NCBI GenBank assembly: GCA_003427395.1
Contig: BFEA01000693.1
Location: forward strand, 167,298 to 194,849
DNA from: Chara braunii
Taxonomy: Eukaryota > Streptophyta > Charophyceae > Charales > Characeae
Reading direction: 5' to 3'
DNA: 27,552 nt
Shown: one piece after another, positions 19,196 through 27,473 of the stretch
How the letters are laid out: the number at the start of each line of letters is the position of its first letter
Numbering within the stretch: the stretch's first letter is position 1
Translations under genes and position numbers: made by a program
The notes under the pieces: generated by a model
What the model saw: only the letters and a program-made list of their open reading frames with translations
What the model was told of the DNA's origin: nothing
Database searches by the model: none

Positions 19196-20180
19196 GAACA
19201 GTATGTTACTTCGCACCCGCAAGTGCTTCAGTCTCTGGAGAGCAATCCAGATGCACAATCACCTCCTTCCCCAGCACATCGCCAAGCAGTGTCCCCTCCC
19301 TGTTTAGATCGGACAGATTCTGCTCCAAGCAATGAAAGAACCCCCTTAGAGGAAGATGTTGGCCGTGCCCTTCCATTCTGTGGCCACACGGCCACAGTTC
19401 AGTTAGCATGCACAATGCGTAGCCTCTGTCGTGAAAACTGCGACGCTTTGTCTTGTCTTCATCCCCCCCACCCCCTAATCGTTTGCCCAACTTTCTGTCG
19501 TGGCCTTAATCTGCCATGCTTAAATAGCTGCGAACGTCAGACTGCCTTCCTGCTGACATGTCAGCAACATGCCATGTGTCATCGATGTTTCAAAGAAGCT
19601 GCAATGAAAACATGTGTCTCTACTGCGTGGACTACGGTAGCCATCATCTGCCATATCCTCTCTTAGCATGTCCCACATGCAGAGTTGGGCATACACTTGC
19701 TGCAAACGCGATCGGATTTCCTTCTTTCTTGCCTGACAAACGGCAAACTCGGCAGCTTAGTCATCGTCTCTATAAAGAAGGAATCAATGACGAGGAAACC
19801 CAGGACACCTGCACCTGCTCAATGCCGTTCTGGATGATCCACCTGAGATTCGGCTAGCATGTGGGTTGCATGCATTGTGCACGAGGATTACGAAGGTATA
19901 TAACCCGTCCATCTTTTTGTTTTCATACGTATGATGACAGTCAATATTGCACTCACGTTTGGCACCCTGACATGTTGTGTCCGATTTGTAGACAAGGGCT
20001 CGACAGCAATGCCTTATGATTGCGGTCGGCGTGCCTTTTCCGTCCCTGTGGGAGTCACATTGCCTGTGATATCTGTGAACGCCGTGCCATTCGGTGCAGC
20101 AACTGTGACTGCGAGAATTGGATGCGATGCTTCCACTGTCTGCACACGAATCGGTGCTGTTCGGTCTGTATAGGGGTGGC
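19196..20180 (+). pseudogene. Cysteine-rich gene with tandem RING-like modules, frame-broken
   Basis: A likely acceptor (ctgttag|gaac) opens a frame reading EQYVTSHPQVLQSLESNPD and a Ser/Pro linker. Four similar blocks follow. Block 1 is LACTMRSLCRENC with CPTFCRGL (19403-19504). Block 2 is CLNSC then LTCQQHAMCHRC (about 19514-19585), with ACPTCRVG in another frame at 19666-19689. Block 3 is LACGLHALC (19854-19880) with MLCPICRQGL (about 19975-20001). Block 4 is LFRPCGSHIACDIC then CSNCDCENWMRCFHC and CCSVC (20035-20169). The recurring L-x-C-x2-H-x2-C-x2-C ... CP-x-CR pattern is that of RING zinc fingers, usual in ubiquitin E3 ligases. Frame changes near 19610 and 19800, a TGA at 20017-20019 and a block 3 join at 19892-19941 that does not keep phase suggest a pseudogene, or a gene with small introns or sequence errors. 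No known protein is recognised. Confidence 0.5.
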
Positions 20181-20298
20181 CACCTATCATAGCCAACAGC
20201 GGCTACTTGACAAAAATCATCCTGCAACCCGAGCACTGACTGACCTCTCTTGTCATTCTAGAGTTGCCTGCTCCAACGGTGTGTATAGAGGCACTACT

Positions 20299-20301
<3 letters not shown>

Positions 20302-20339
<38 letters not shown>
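20302..20339. repeat. (CT)n microsatellite
   Basis: Nineteen CT units followed by a CCTCCTCCTCC stretch. Confidence 0.97.
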
Positions 20340-20342
<3 letters not shown>

Positions 20343-20401
20343 CTCCTCCTCCTCCCCCCCATTATCTACTGCCTCTCCTTGTATACTTGTAGTAAACGCG
20401 T

Positions 20402-20485
20402 ATGAATGAGCGTCATTAAGAGAACAGACATGAATGAGCGTCATTAAGAGAACAGACATGAATGAGCGTCATTAAGAGAACAGAC
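20402..20485. repeat. Three exact 28-bp tandem repeats
   Basis: Copies at 20402-20429, 20430-20457 and 20458-20485 are identical (ATGAATGAGCGTCATTAAGA then gaacagac). Perfect identity indicates recent expansion or gene conversion. Confidence 0.98.
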
Positions 20486-20888
20486 GAAACAGAAGATACC
20501 CTTTTACTCTGTGCCTAATTTTATAACGTGCAAGTATACGGGGCCCATAAAGGCACACGGGGATGTGGGAAGCTGGCTCTCAACCATCATCAGCATGGCC
20601 AGCCTTGTACGTGATAGGCACAGTAAGAGGGGAACTGCAAAAATAAAGAAAATCGGAGGCCTCCCAATGTTAGTTGATGAAAACATAATCAACAAAACGA
20701 TATAACGGATTTATTGTGTCTCGTATTGGATTTACTGTCGGGTTGACTCGGACCCATGTCAAGTGTGTTGCATGATTGCTTGTGTAAAGGTGAGATTCCA
20801 TTGGTGGATTGAATACATGTAAGATTCTGCTGGTTTTGGATAAAATCAGATACATATTGACTTTACAAATTACAGGCAGTTTCATTGG
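20486..20888. other. No recognised feature
   Basis: Open frames on both strands at 20504-20705 are short and match no family I know. The phrase CATTGGTGGATTG occurs near 20799 and again near 20883. Confidence 0.5.
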
Positions 20889-20990
20889 TGGATTGGCTCA
20901 TCTTAAGCATGCTTCATTGTCTGTAATAGAGGTAAAATTGCTATGGCTTTGGATCTACTCATCTGGGTGGAATAGGGGAAGTTGTGGTGA
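20889..20990 (+). repeat. Dispersed 102-bp repeat, copy 2
   Basis: Partner of 11565-11666, in the same orientation and of equal length, with about 16 mismatches by hand count and no indel. Confidence 0.8.
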
Positions 20991-21014
20991 TAATTCATAG
21001 CACACGCGCGCACG

Positions 21015-21045
<31 letters not shown>

Positions 21046-21048
21046 ACA
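21015..21048. repeat. (CA)n microsatellite
   Basis: A CA run with one interruption (ct), preceded by CACGCGCGCACG. Confidence 0.9.
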
Positions 21049-21329
21049 ACATCTGTAGAATGCAGAAGATTTTTATCATGGCCTTTGTGCAAGGATCACA
21101 TGTGCAAGTCGAGAAATGGTTCGAAAGGGAAGGGGAATCCTCATTATGCCTTGCGTCAGTTTCCACAAGATGAGGGTCTCAGGAAGTCAATTCCCTACAG
21201 AAACTGTAATGATCATGCCGGACGATAGGACTGTTAGGCGTCTATCGTGTATCAAGGGCATTACTCACACTAGGACTGTTTTGCCTGACCTAAGGACGCA
21301 ATAGTGGTCTGATGCTAGGACGACAGGAC

Positions 21330-21521
21330 CGTTATCGTGGAATACGACCTGCTCTCATGATTAATGTAGGATTGTCTGTAAGTCGTGTAGGTTCCGCAGC
21401 TCAATTGAAAGCTATGAAACTAGTGTGTGGTAAACTTAAACTAAAACTTGCACGATATCGTGAAGTAGCTGCTTTTGCTCAATTTGGCTCAGATATTGAT
21501 GCTGCCACTCAATATCTATTA
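21330..21521 (+). pseudogene. atp1: Nuclear insertion of mitochondrial atp1 (ATP synthase alpha subunit) fragment
   Basis: The translation reads YRGIRPA, two extra codons (LM), then [35 protein letters not shown] and [19 protein letters not shown]. This is the C-terminal half of the F1 alpha subunit. The Cys-Gly and [20 protein letters not shown]-like wording fits mitochondrial Atp1 better than plastid AtpA. About 64 codons survive. Changes at normally conserved sites (Leu for Gln, Lys for Glu, Arg for Gln) and the 6-bp insertion suggest a non-functional nuclear copy. Similarity stops after 21521, 13 bp before an antisense SINE. Confidence 0.85.
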
Positions 21522-21534
21522 TACTTGTTATGCC

Positions 21535-21664
21535 TTTTTTTTTTTTGAAAAAATGCACCCGTCAGTGCTAGCGGTGCTGGTACAAGCAGACACCGCTAGC
21601 ACCTGGGGAGGGCTCCATCTATTGGTGGGGAGCAGTACCTGCTGGAAACAGCGTCCAGCGTCCC
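21535..21664 (-). mobile_element. SINE family copy, antisense, full head to poly(A)
   Basis: Read on minus it runs GGGACGCTGGACGCTG, TTTCCAGCAGG, CTCCCCACCAATAGATGGAG, a perfect 12-bp hairpin, then an A tail (T run 21535-21546). The hairpin arms are 21565-21576 and 21591-21602 (GTGCTAGCGGTG / CACCGCTAGCAC) with a 14-base loop. No clear target duplication was found. Confidence 0.75.
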
Positions 21665-21938
21665 TTACATAGACAAGATTCAAATCACATCAGAAAAGTG
21701 TGGTACGATCCTGCAGCCATTTTCGTTTTTTTTGCTGTTGTTGCAATGTTGTTGGTTTTGCTAATCGGAACAGAAAATGCAAACAAAGTAACCTTATTGG
21801 GGCATCCTGTGACAGGTGGTGCACCATGAAGAACGTAGAGGACCGTTATGAATCCCTCTTCCAGGAACAAGAAAAAAGTTAAAGATATAATCGTAAAAAA
21901 TAATAAAAGTTCAGTTCCTGAAAAGTCCAACTAAAACC
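21665..21938. other. No recognised feature
   Basis: AT-rich sequence with T and A runs. Short open frames on both strands match nothing I know, and atp1 does not resume after the SINE. Confidence 0.5.
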
Positions 21939-21946
21939 ATTTTCAG

Positions 21947-22726
21947 CAGTGCTGAAAACCCGGTAGGACCGGGGGGTCCTCCCCCAACCGGAACCGGACC
22001 GGTCCTACCAGCCGGTTGACTGGGCCGGTTCCCCCCTGGTTGGCTGTAGCGCATCTTTTTTTTTTTTTTTAGCCCATGGTGTTGTTGAGGCCAAGGACTA
22101 GACCCACAGTGATTGCTGGCAGCGGCAGCTGGTGGTTGTCCTGACAGGATAGGGTCACCCCCTATCCCTACTTCCCTACCCTTCCCCACGTTGATGCTCC
22201 CAGCGCACCCCCTATCCCTACTATCCTACCTCAGTGTCAGGACCATCGCCCTACCAGTGTCGAGGGCAGTCACCAGACAGCAGTGACAAGCACCCCCTAA
22301 CACTATAACCCCCGCCTTTCTTTTCAAAGTTTTTGGGTGGGAAGTACCGTCCCTACCCTGCCACTAACCCCCCCACCCCCCTCTTCAAAGTTCTTGGGCA
22401 GAAAGCCAGGTATGTTGTTGTCAATGTCTGCTGAAGCCCGTGCTGAAACCCCACCACTAACACCCTCACCATAAACCCCCCAACCCCCGACCAACCCCCG
22501 AAAAACACCCCCCCCCCCCCCCCCCCCCCCGAAAACCCCCCCCCCCCCCCCCCCCAACCCCCCAAACGAAACTTCTCTGTTCAAAGTTTTCTTTGCGGAT
22601 TCGGGGAGATCTCGGTGAGCGCAGTCCAACCATGTTTTTTAAAAAAAGTAATAATTTTTTTTTGACCCACTTTTGGACCCAACCGGAATTCCGGTTGGAT
22701 CCGGGCCGATTGCCGGCACAGCCATG
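21947..22726. mobile_element. hAT-like non-autonomous DNA transposon, about 780 bp
   Basis: Identical 8-bp copies ATTTTCAG flank it at 21939-21946 and 22727-22734, the target-site length of hAT elements. The left end is CAGTGCTGAAAACCCGG. The right end read inward is CATGGCTGTGCCGG. They match loosely as short CA...GCTG-type inverted ends. Subterminal CCGG-rich words (ACCGGAACCGGACCGGTCC on the left, CAACCGGAATTCCGGTTG on the right) are typical of hAT ends that bind transposase. No transposase is encoded. The interior has long C homopolymers at 22509-22555. Confidence 0.65.
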
Positions 22727-22867
22727 ATTTTCAGGCTATTTTTAAAACTTTCAGTTTATCAAACGGTTTTCTGTTTGTGGTGACCATTTTTCTTTCAAAT
22801 TAAACTGCTAAGTCGCAAACACTTCATATCAGTGAAAAGTATACTTTGCCTCAAATTTCGGGAACAA

Positions 22868-22869
<2 letters not shown>

Positions 22870-22912
<43 letters not shown>
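22870..22912. repeat. 43-base T homopolymer
   Basis: An uninterrupted T run directly before the LINE-coding sequence. It may be the tail of an antisense retroelement whose body is lost, since the LINE to its right runs in the other sense. Confidence 0.9.
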
Positions 22913-22913
<1 letters not shown>

Positions 22914-23253
22914 AAAGGGCGGCACCGAGGAGGAGGTGCTGAGCCAGCATCTGTTCGAGAACTCATCCATTCGCCTCGCAAACGGCCAGATGTTTATGGC
23001 CGATGGTTCTGCTGCCACCTTCGGTCTGGCCTGGATGCGAAGAGGACTCGGAGTTTCTAGAATCCGGGACCTATGGTTGACTCTGCTCGGGGGCTGGCTG
23101 CCGCTAGAGGAAATCAGAGTTCAGCTGGCAGGCCTCAAACTTGTGGAAAAAAACAGGCTGTCAATAGTGGAAGCAATCCATAAGGAATGGCTTAACATTC
23201 TTGGACTGGAGGGAATTGACCGGCCAGGCACCTGGTACGCAGCCAGCGGGGAG

Positions 23254-23342
23254 AAAGAGGGTAGTGTGGTTTCGTTACCTAGTGGATTCAGCAGGGGGTG
23301 TGTGTTTAAAAAAAAAAAAAAAAAAAAAAAGGAAGTGTGGGA
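23254..23342 (+). mobile_element. Possible small poly(A)-tailed insertion in the LINE
   Basis: A 22-base A run (23309-23330) breaks the LINE frame. AGTGTGG occurs just before (about 23263) and just after it (about 23334) and may be a short target duplication. The insert would then be about 60 bp, mostly tail, as expected of a severely 5'-truncated retrocopy. Confidence 0.4.
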
Positions 23343-23742
23343 ACGTGCGGGACAAGGAAACAGTCTGAGGAGACGGGGAGAAAATGGTCCAACTTTGGAA
23401 TAACCCTCCACAGGTTAGGGTCGTGGAACTGCAGCAAGCTGAGTCCCATTCCAAGTCACTCACCTGGACCGGTCGGACAGCACTCAGCCAGCTACGGATT
23501 GACCTGCTGGCTTGGAACTGGAGCAGACCAGGAACAGAAAAGGCAGGCACTACCTTGCTTAGCCTGACAGAATGCAATTCGAGAACAGGATATGATTTAG
23601 CACGCAGAAGCTCACCAGGAAACAAGCGCAGGTAGCAGTGTCCAGATGAATGGCAGTCTTGGGAGAATGTGTTGCAGTTTCAGAGCCCCAGTTTGAATGG
23701 CTCTGGAAATCCTTGGGAACTATGCCGAATGGCAAACAAGTA

Positions 23743-23920
23743 AGTATTCTCTGGCTCTTGTTTCCAGCAGGTGCAGCTTCCCACCAATGGAACGGAGCCG
23801 TTCGCAGATAGCGGGCGTAGAGGGGGTGTCTGCTCTTATCAGCACCCCCCCCACGCCCGACTGCGATGTTTCCATAAAAAAAAAAAAAAAACAAAAAAAA
23901 AACAGTATTCTCTGGCTCTT
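23743..23920 (+). mobile_element. SINE copy with perfect 17-bp target duplication, nested in the LINE
   Basis: AGTATTCTCTGGCTCTT is present at 23743-23759 and 23904-23920. The element between (23760-23903) begins GTTTCCAGCAGGTGCAG, passes CCACCAATGG, contains a hairpin (arms about 23813-23828 and 23843-23858) and ends in a tail of A with two C. It lacks the first few bases of the family head, which fits 5' truncation. Reading the LINE across one copy of the duplication restores the frame NGKQVSILWLL, so the empty site is clear. Confidence 0.93.
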
Positions 23921-24331
23921 ATCAATGCTACTAACTCCCTCTGCAGTCTGGTTGCTGAGTAGGTGAGGTGGCAGTAGAACTGGGCTGTTCACGATGTAGG
24001 GGTTCTCTGGAGTCCATGAGGCATCTGTGGTGGGAATTCCCAGCCTCCAAACACGTTTGGAATGGTGGGAGCAACGTTGGAAGGAAATGGGAGGAAAACA
24101 GTTGGAATGCGACAAACAGTGGGTGCTGTTGGGCTTCCTGCCGGACAGAATCAAAGGGGAAAGAGGGTGGCGGTACATTGCTCATGTGACCAGTATAATC
24201 TTTGAAGTTATCTGGGCAGACAGGAACAGAGCAAGATTCGAAAAACGGCCACTGTCAGACGTGGAGAATAAATGCAGGACCAAGACAGGCCTCAAGCATG
24301 CAATCAAAGTGGATTGGAGGAGAAAGGCTTT

Positions 24332-24421
24332 GTTTCTTTTTTTTGTTTTTTTTCCCCATGAGACGACGCTCCAATCTATTCGTGGGGAGCAACACGGCTG
24401 GGAACCGGGCCCAGCAACACG
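24332..24421 (-). mobile_element. SINE copy, antisense, nested in the LINE
   Basis: A T-rich stretch (24334-24354) is followed by CTCCAATCTATTCGTGGGGA and GGGAACCGGGCCCAGCA. On minus this matches the family order (head GGGCCCGGTTCCCAGC, then CTCCCCACGAATAGATTGGA, then tail). The hairpin part is missing, so it is internally shortened. Flanking agaaaggct / aaaagagct may be a decayed target duplication. Confidence 0.6.
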
Positions 24422-24619
24422 ACAAAAAAGAGCTACCGGGGCCATTACCCGGCTTTGGCTAAGAACAATTGAAGAAAAAGGAGAACTCAGAAACATTCAG
24501 AAAATGTGTGTCAACAAGCCTCCAACCACGAATCAGATAGGTGAAACCTATTCAGTCCACCTGCGACCACCAGCATGGCTGTTTTCAGGCCTCATGCTCC
24601 CATCAGGCTAGGTTACAGA

Positions 24620-25080
24620 GTTGCACCACCTTGCTCCAGCGCCGGCCAGCATTGCTTCAGTTACGACCAGCTCCAGCACCGATGACCACCGAGGCGAACC
24701 AAATGGAATGACTGAACAGAAAAAAATTGCTGGACTGGAAGATTAGAAATCTTCAAAAGAAAATCACCCCTCCCTCCCCCTACCCCCTCAGCCCTCCACT
24801 GCCCCCGCCGAGGCGAGCGTCCCGCTCTCCCTCGGCCCCAATATAGGACCAACCCCTCCACCCCTGTCCCCGAGGACACGCAGTTCCCTCCTAAAACATG
24901 CCCTCGCCACCCCTTGCCCGTTTCTGCCTCCACTGAGGACGATGTTGACCCCTCCCACCACCCCAGCCCCAGACACAGGACAAACCCCCAACTCCGCTTC
25001 TACCCTCTTCGATACATTCACTCCCCTCCTTGTGAATCCCCTGCAGGATAGCGCTCCCTATCCACCCCACTTTCCCAATT
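24620..25080. other. C-rich sequence, no gene recognised
   Basis: Starts in repeated GCTCCAGCRCC words and continues with CCCCTCCC-rich sequence to about 25060. Nothing recognisable is coded on either strand. Confidence 0.5.
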
Positions 25081-25660
25081 CTACCCTTCTAAAATAATCG
25101 ATCCAGCCCATAGGAATAAGCTCGGAATTTTCTCTTGAAAATGACCCGTTGAAGAGGGCGCAGGGTAGCAGTAAAGCTTATTACAATTATTCCCCTTCCC
25201 CTTGTGCCCAATGAACAGATGACAACTCCCACCAATTTAGAGAGCAGAAAGTAACTATCGGAAAAAACTATCAGAATGTAAGCTATGATAGTAAAATTCA
25301 GAAACACTCAGGATTTATTAAAGGGTGTAGTCAAGGAACAAAACTACGTAGTTATCGTGATGATTCCTACAAATATGGTAATGATTCAGAATAGATGATG
25401 TTAAAGCGAAACTAAGGTCAAACTAAGATTGTAATTGAAGAGATTGAACTTACCTTGAAAAAGACTGCGAATATAACCCCGATCGTAGAGATTGAACTTA
25501 CCTTGGAAAATAGCTGTGAGTATAACCCCGATCATAATTATCGAATTGTCATAGAATTTAACAGCAATAGCGATTACCCTAACCAGAGTTATCGGACAAG
25601 AACAGTAGTTATACATCCATACGAAAATACAAGATCAACTCGTCGGAGCAAAACGTCGTC
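25081..25660. other. Low-GC block with two 48-bp tandem copies
   Basis: The base composition is clearly lower in GC than on either side, with copies of about 48 bp starting at 25441 and 25489 (AGATTGAACTTACCTTG; TATAACCCCGATC). One plus frame (25455-25688) reads through both copies and further, giving VEIELTLENSCEYNPDHNYR, but I recognise no family. It could be an organelle-derived insertion or retroelement debris. Confidence 0.35.
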
Positions 25661-25674
25661 AAAGTCCCTTCCGG

Positions 25675-26214
25675 ATGCCCGTGCTTGAACGATCTTCCTC
25701 CTCCCACTCCACGCGAGAACGCGTTCCTCCCTTCTGCCTGCGACTCCCAACCACCCGCCTCAACACTTCGCAGGAACAGAGAAACAAGGCCTCAACTATG
25801 GCCAAAGTCTCATGGAGATCGCCCTTCTTCCAGCGACAGTCTCCCCTTCGCCAGAGTGCCGACTGCGACACCACTTGGACAAAGCGCAGAGCCGAAGACA
25901 ACTTTCCTAATTGGCAAAGCTGGAAGAGCACCCAAGCGAAAGCTTACACGTTGATGGTCATTCAAGATACACTCCACGCGCTAAGCGATAGCATCCCCAA
26001 CCACCATCACCCTTATGCTTACGTGAGATCGCGCGAAACCGCCCCAGCAGACATGAAGACGACGAAGCACTGCGGGTGTGCGACGGAAACCGCACCAACC
26101 AACATAAAAACGACGAAGCACCACAGCCGCGCGAAGGACCCGGTCGATGGCAGGGAGGGAGGCGTGGCGCTCCCGGTCACGCCGCGCCTCCATCTCCTTG
26201 AGGAGAAAGGCTAA
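25675..26214 (+). CDS. Unidentified 179-codon ORF
   Basis: The longest uninterrupted plus-strand frame outside CCR4 and the LINE. The N-terminal half is basic and Ser/Arg-rich. The C-terminal half has two copies of an approximately 16-residue unit, ETAPADMKTTKHCGCA and ETAPTNIKTTKHHSRA (26034-26129). Minus-strand open frames cover the same DNA, so strand choice is uncertain. No family, signal peptide or membrane segment is seen. It could be a gag-like retroelement remnant or chance. Confidence 0.25.
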   Translation: MPVLERSSSSHSTRERVPPFCLRLPTTRLNTSQEQRNKASTMAKVSWRSPFFQRQSPLRQSADCDTTWTKRRAEDNFPNWQSWKSTQAKAYTLMVIQDTLHALSDSIPNHHHPYAYVRSRETAPADMKTTKHCGCATETAPTNIKTTKHHSRAKDPVDGREGGVALPVTPRLHLLEEKG

Positions 26215-26888
26215 AGCCTGGAAGGGAAGCAGAAATCAGAAGGCGTGGTTTCTCCATACTTGGGTCCATGGCAACCAACTGGCAGCAGGACATTTGAACA
26301 GAGGTCTGGTAGTTTCGAGTTGGATACTGGACTTGGCCAACAAGTACGTAACAAAGATAGTAGAATAGAATCAACCAGGGCACTCAGTTCCTGTAAGGCT
26401 GTGGTAGGCCACAAGGAGAGTGTTAGTAGGAGTAGGACATGAGGAGGTCCTCTGGGCCGAGATAGTCCCAGAAGCAGAGTAGTATAGACTGTTGCGAGGA
26501 ACGAGCCCTCACAGGGGCCCTTATCGGGCAAACACATGTTCTGGGCAGAGGCCCCCAGCAAGCCGAGTGCCCGCCCTAAGTGAAGGTGGGCCTGAATATT
26601 TATCAAAGGCAAAAAATCGACATTTTCATATATGCGTATTCAGGGACTGGACTACGGTGGGACAGGAGATACCACTACGACCACCTACAGACTTCCCCGA
26701 TCCATTCCCACCCCACCAATTGGCAATGGTCGACATGCAATAGTACGGTGCAGAATGAGAAGGCCTCACGCAGGACTAAGGACTGACAAGGCCGAGAAAA
26801 GAAGCGGCGGGTTGACAAGTAACACAGGGAGCTACCAGGAAAGCACGACTGAGCCGATGGTCTGGTGCAGTCTGAAGAAACCCGCACA
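26215..26888. other. No recognised feature
   Basis: Several overlapping open frames in all plus frames but none with a known motif. Given the flanking SINE pieces, I infer repeat debris. Confidence 0.4.
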
Positions 26889-26980
26889 GTTGGGGAGGGG
26901 CAGAAGGAGCTGGACCCATTTTCCAGCAGGGTACGCTGGCTTGAATGTTCGAGACTGAAGTTGGGGAGGGGCAGAAGGAG
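26889..26980 (+). mobile_element. 50-bp SINE head fragment bounded by a 21-bp direct repeat
   Basis: A perfect 21-bp direct repeat lies at 26889-26909 and 26960-26980 (GTTGGGGAGGGGCAGAAGGA plus g). Between them is CTGGACCCATTTTCCAGCAG, the head of the SINE family, then about 30 further bases ending in gaa. It looks like an insertion with target duplication that lost its body and tail. Confidence 0.7.
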
Positions 26981-27024
26981 AAGAGCTAGTTTTTAGCAGC
27001 AGACATCTGGCGCTTCGTTCAAGG

Positions 27025-27109
27025 CGAAGAGGCTCCTTTCCTTCTTCCAAAACTCCTGCTCAGTCAATCCTCTGGATTCCAGAGTAATCAATGCTGGCAG
27101 GAGACTCCC
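27025..27109. repeat. Direct repeat, about 85 bp, copy 1
   Basis: It shares CTGCTCAGTCAATCC, AATCAATGC and GGCAGGA with 27369-27453. In both places SINE sequence follows within about 45 bp, so the unit may be a regular neighbour or left part of a longer composite repeat. Confidence 0.8.
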
Positions 27110-27149
27110 ACTCCTTTTTCCTGACATACCCCAAATCTTGTCTGTACAC

Positions 27150-27235
27150 AAATAGATGGAGCCCCTCCTCAGGTGCTAGGGGTGTCTGCTCTCACCAGCA
27201 CCACTAGCACTGAAAGGGAGTCCTTAAAAAAAGGG
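27150..27235 (+). mobile_element. SINE body and short A tail, head missing
   Basis: AATAGATGGAGCC, then AGGTGCTAGGGGTGTCTGCT and CACCAGCACCACTAGCAC, then a run of seven A. The hairpin arms (GTGCTAGGGGTG / CACCACTAGCAC) pair with one mismatch. Confidence 0.7.
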
Positions 27236-27368
27236 GCTAGCAGCTAATAGTCTGTCAGGTCAGGTATTAGAAGTCTCTTGACCAACCAATTTTCTGGTTT
27301 TAAGACAAAGTATGGCGGGGGGAGGGAGGAACCAGCATATAAATGTTAGTATTCGGCGCCGTTCTCAT

Positions 27369-27453
27369 GGTGAAGAGGTCCCTCCCTTGCCCCCAAAATC
27401 CTGCTCAGTCAATCCCCTGAATCCCAGGGCAATCAATGCCGGCAGGAACTCTC
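27369..27453. repeat. Direct repeat, about 85 bp, copy 2
   Basis: Partner of 27025-27109, roughly 80% similar by eye. Confidence 0.8.
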
Positions 27454-27473
27454 TGCATGATTGATCTGATGTA

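Larger units (their letters stand above)
22919..24612 (+). mobile_element. LINE (non-LTR) reverse transcriptase, C-terminal remnant with zf-RVT region
   Basis: Pieces in several frames follow the order of the C-terminal half of plant LINE polymerases. They are SQHLFENSSIRLANGQ and GVSRIRDLWLTLLGGW (from 22919), AIHKEWLNILG, then FEWLWKSLGTMPNGKQ and SILWLLSMLLTPSAVWLL (around 23690-23965). After them come CSRCRGSLESMRHLWWEF with PASKHVW (about 23986-24062) and IIFEVIWADRNRARFE (about 24196-24243). The Cys-x2-Cys ... His-x-Trp-x-x-x-Phe pattern is a reverse-transcriptase zinc-binding (HWCC/zf-RVT) region. The fingers and palm (catalytic Asp-Asp) are absent. Stops, frame changes and three A/T-rich insertions make it non-functional. 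Confidence 0.75.

Noticed and set aside
20240-20485. CRISPR-like array (three 28-bp repeats)
   Set aside because: The units are directly head to tail with no spacers, in a eukaryotic context.
21330-21521. Plastid atpA as the source of the ATP synthase fragment
   Set aside because: The wording around [20 protein letters not shown] and DAATQ matches what I recall of mitochondrial Atp1 rather than the plastid form (VAGKLKLELAQFAELEAF).
22353-22629. Minus-strand Gly-rich ORFs
   Set aside because: They are translations of the C homopolymers inside the hAT-like element.
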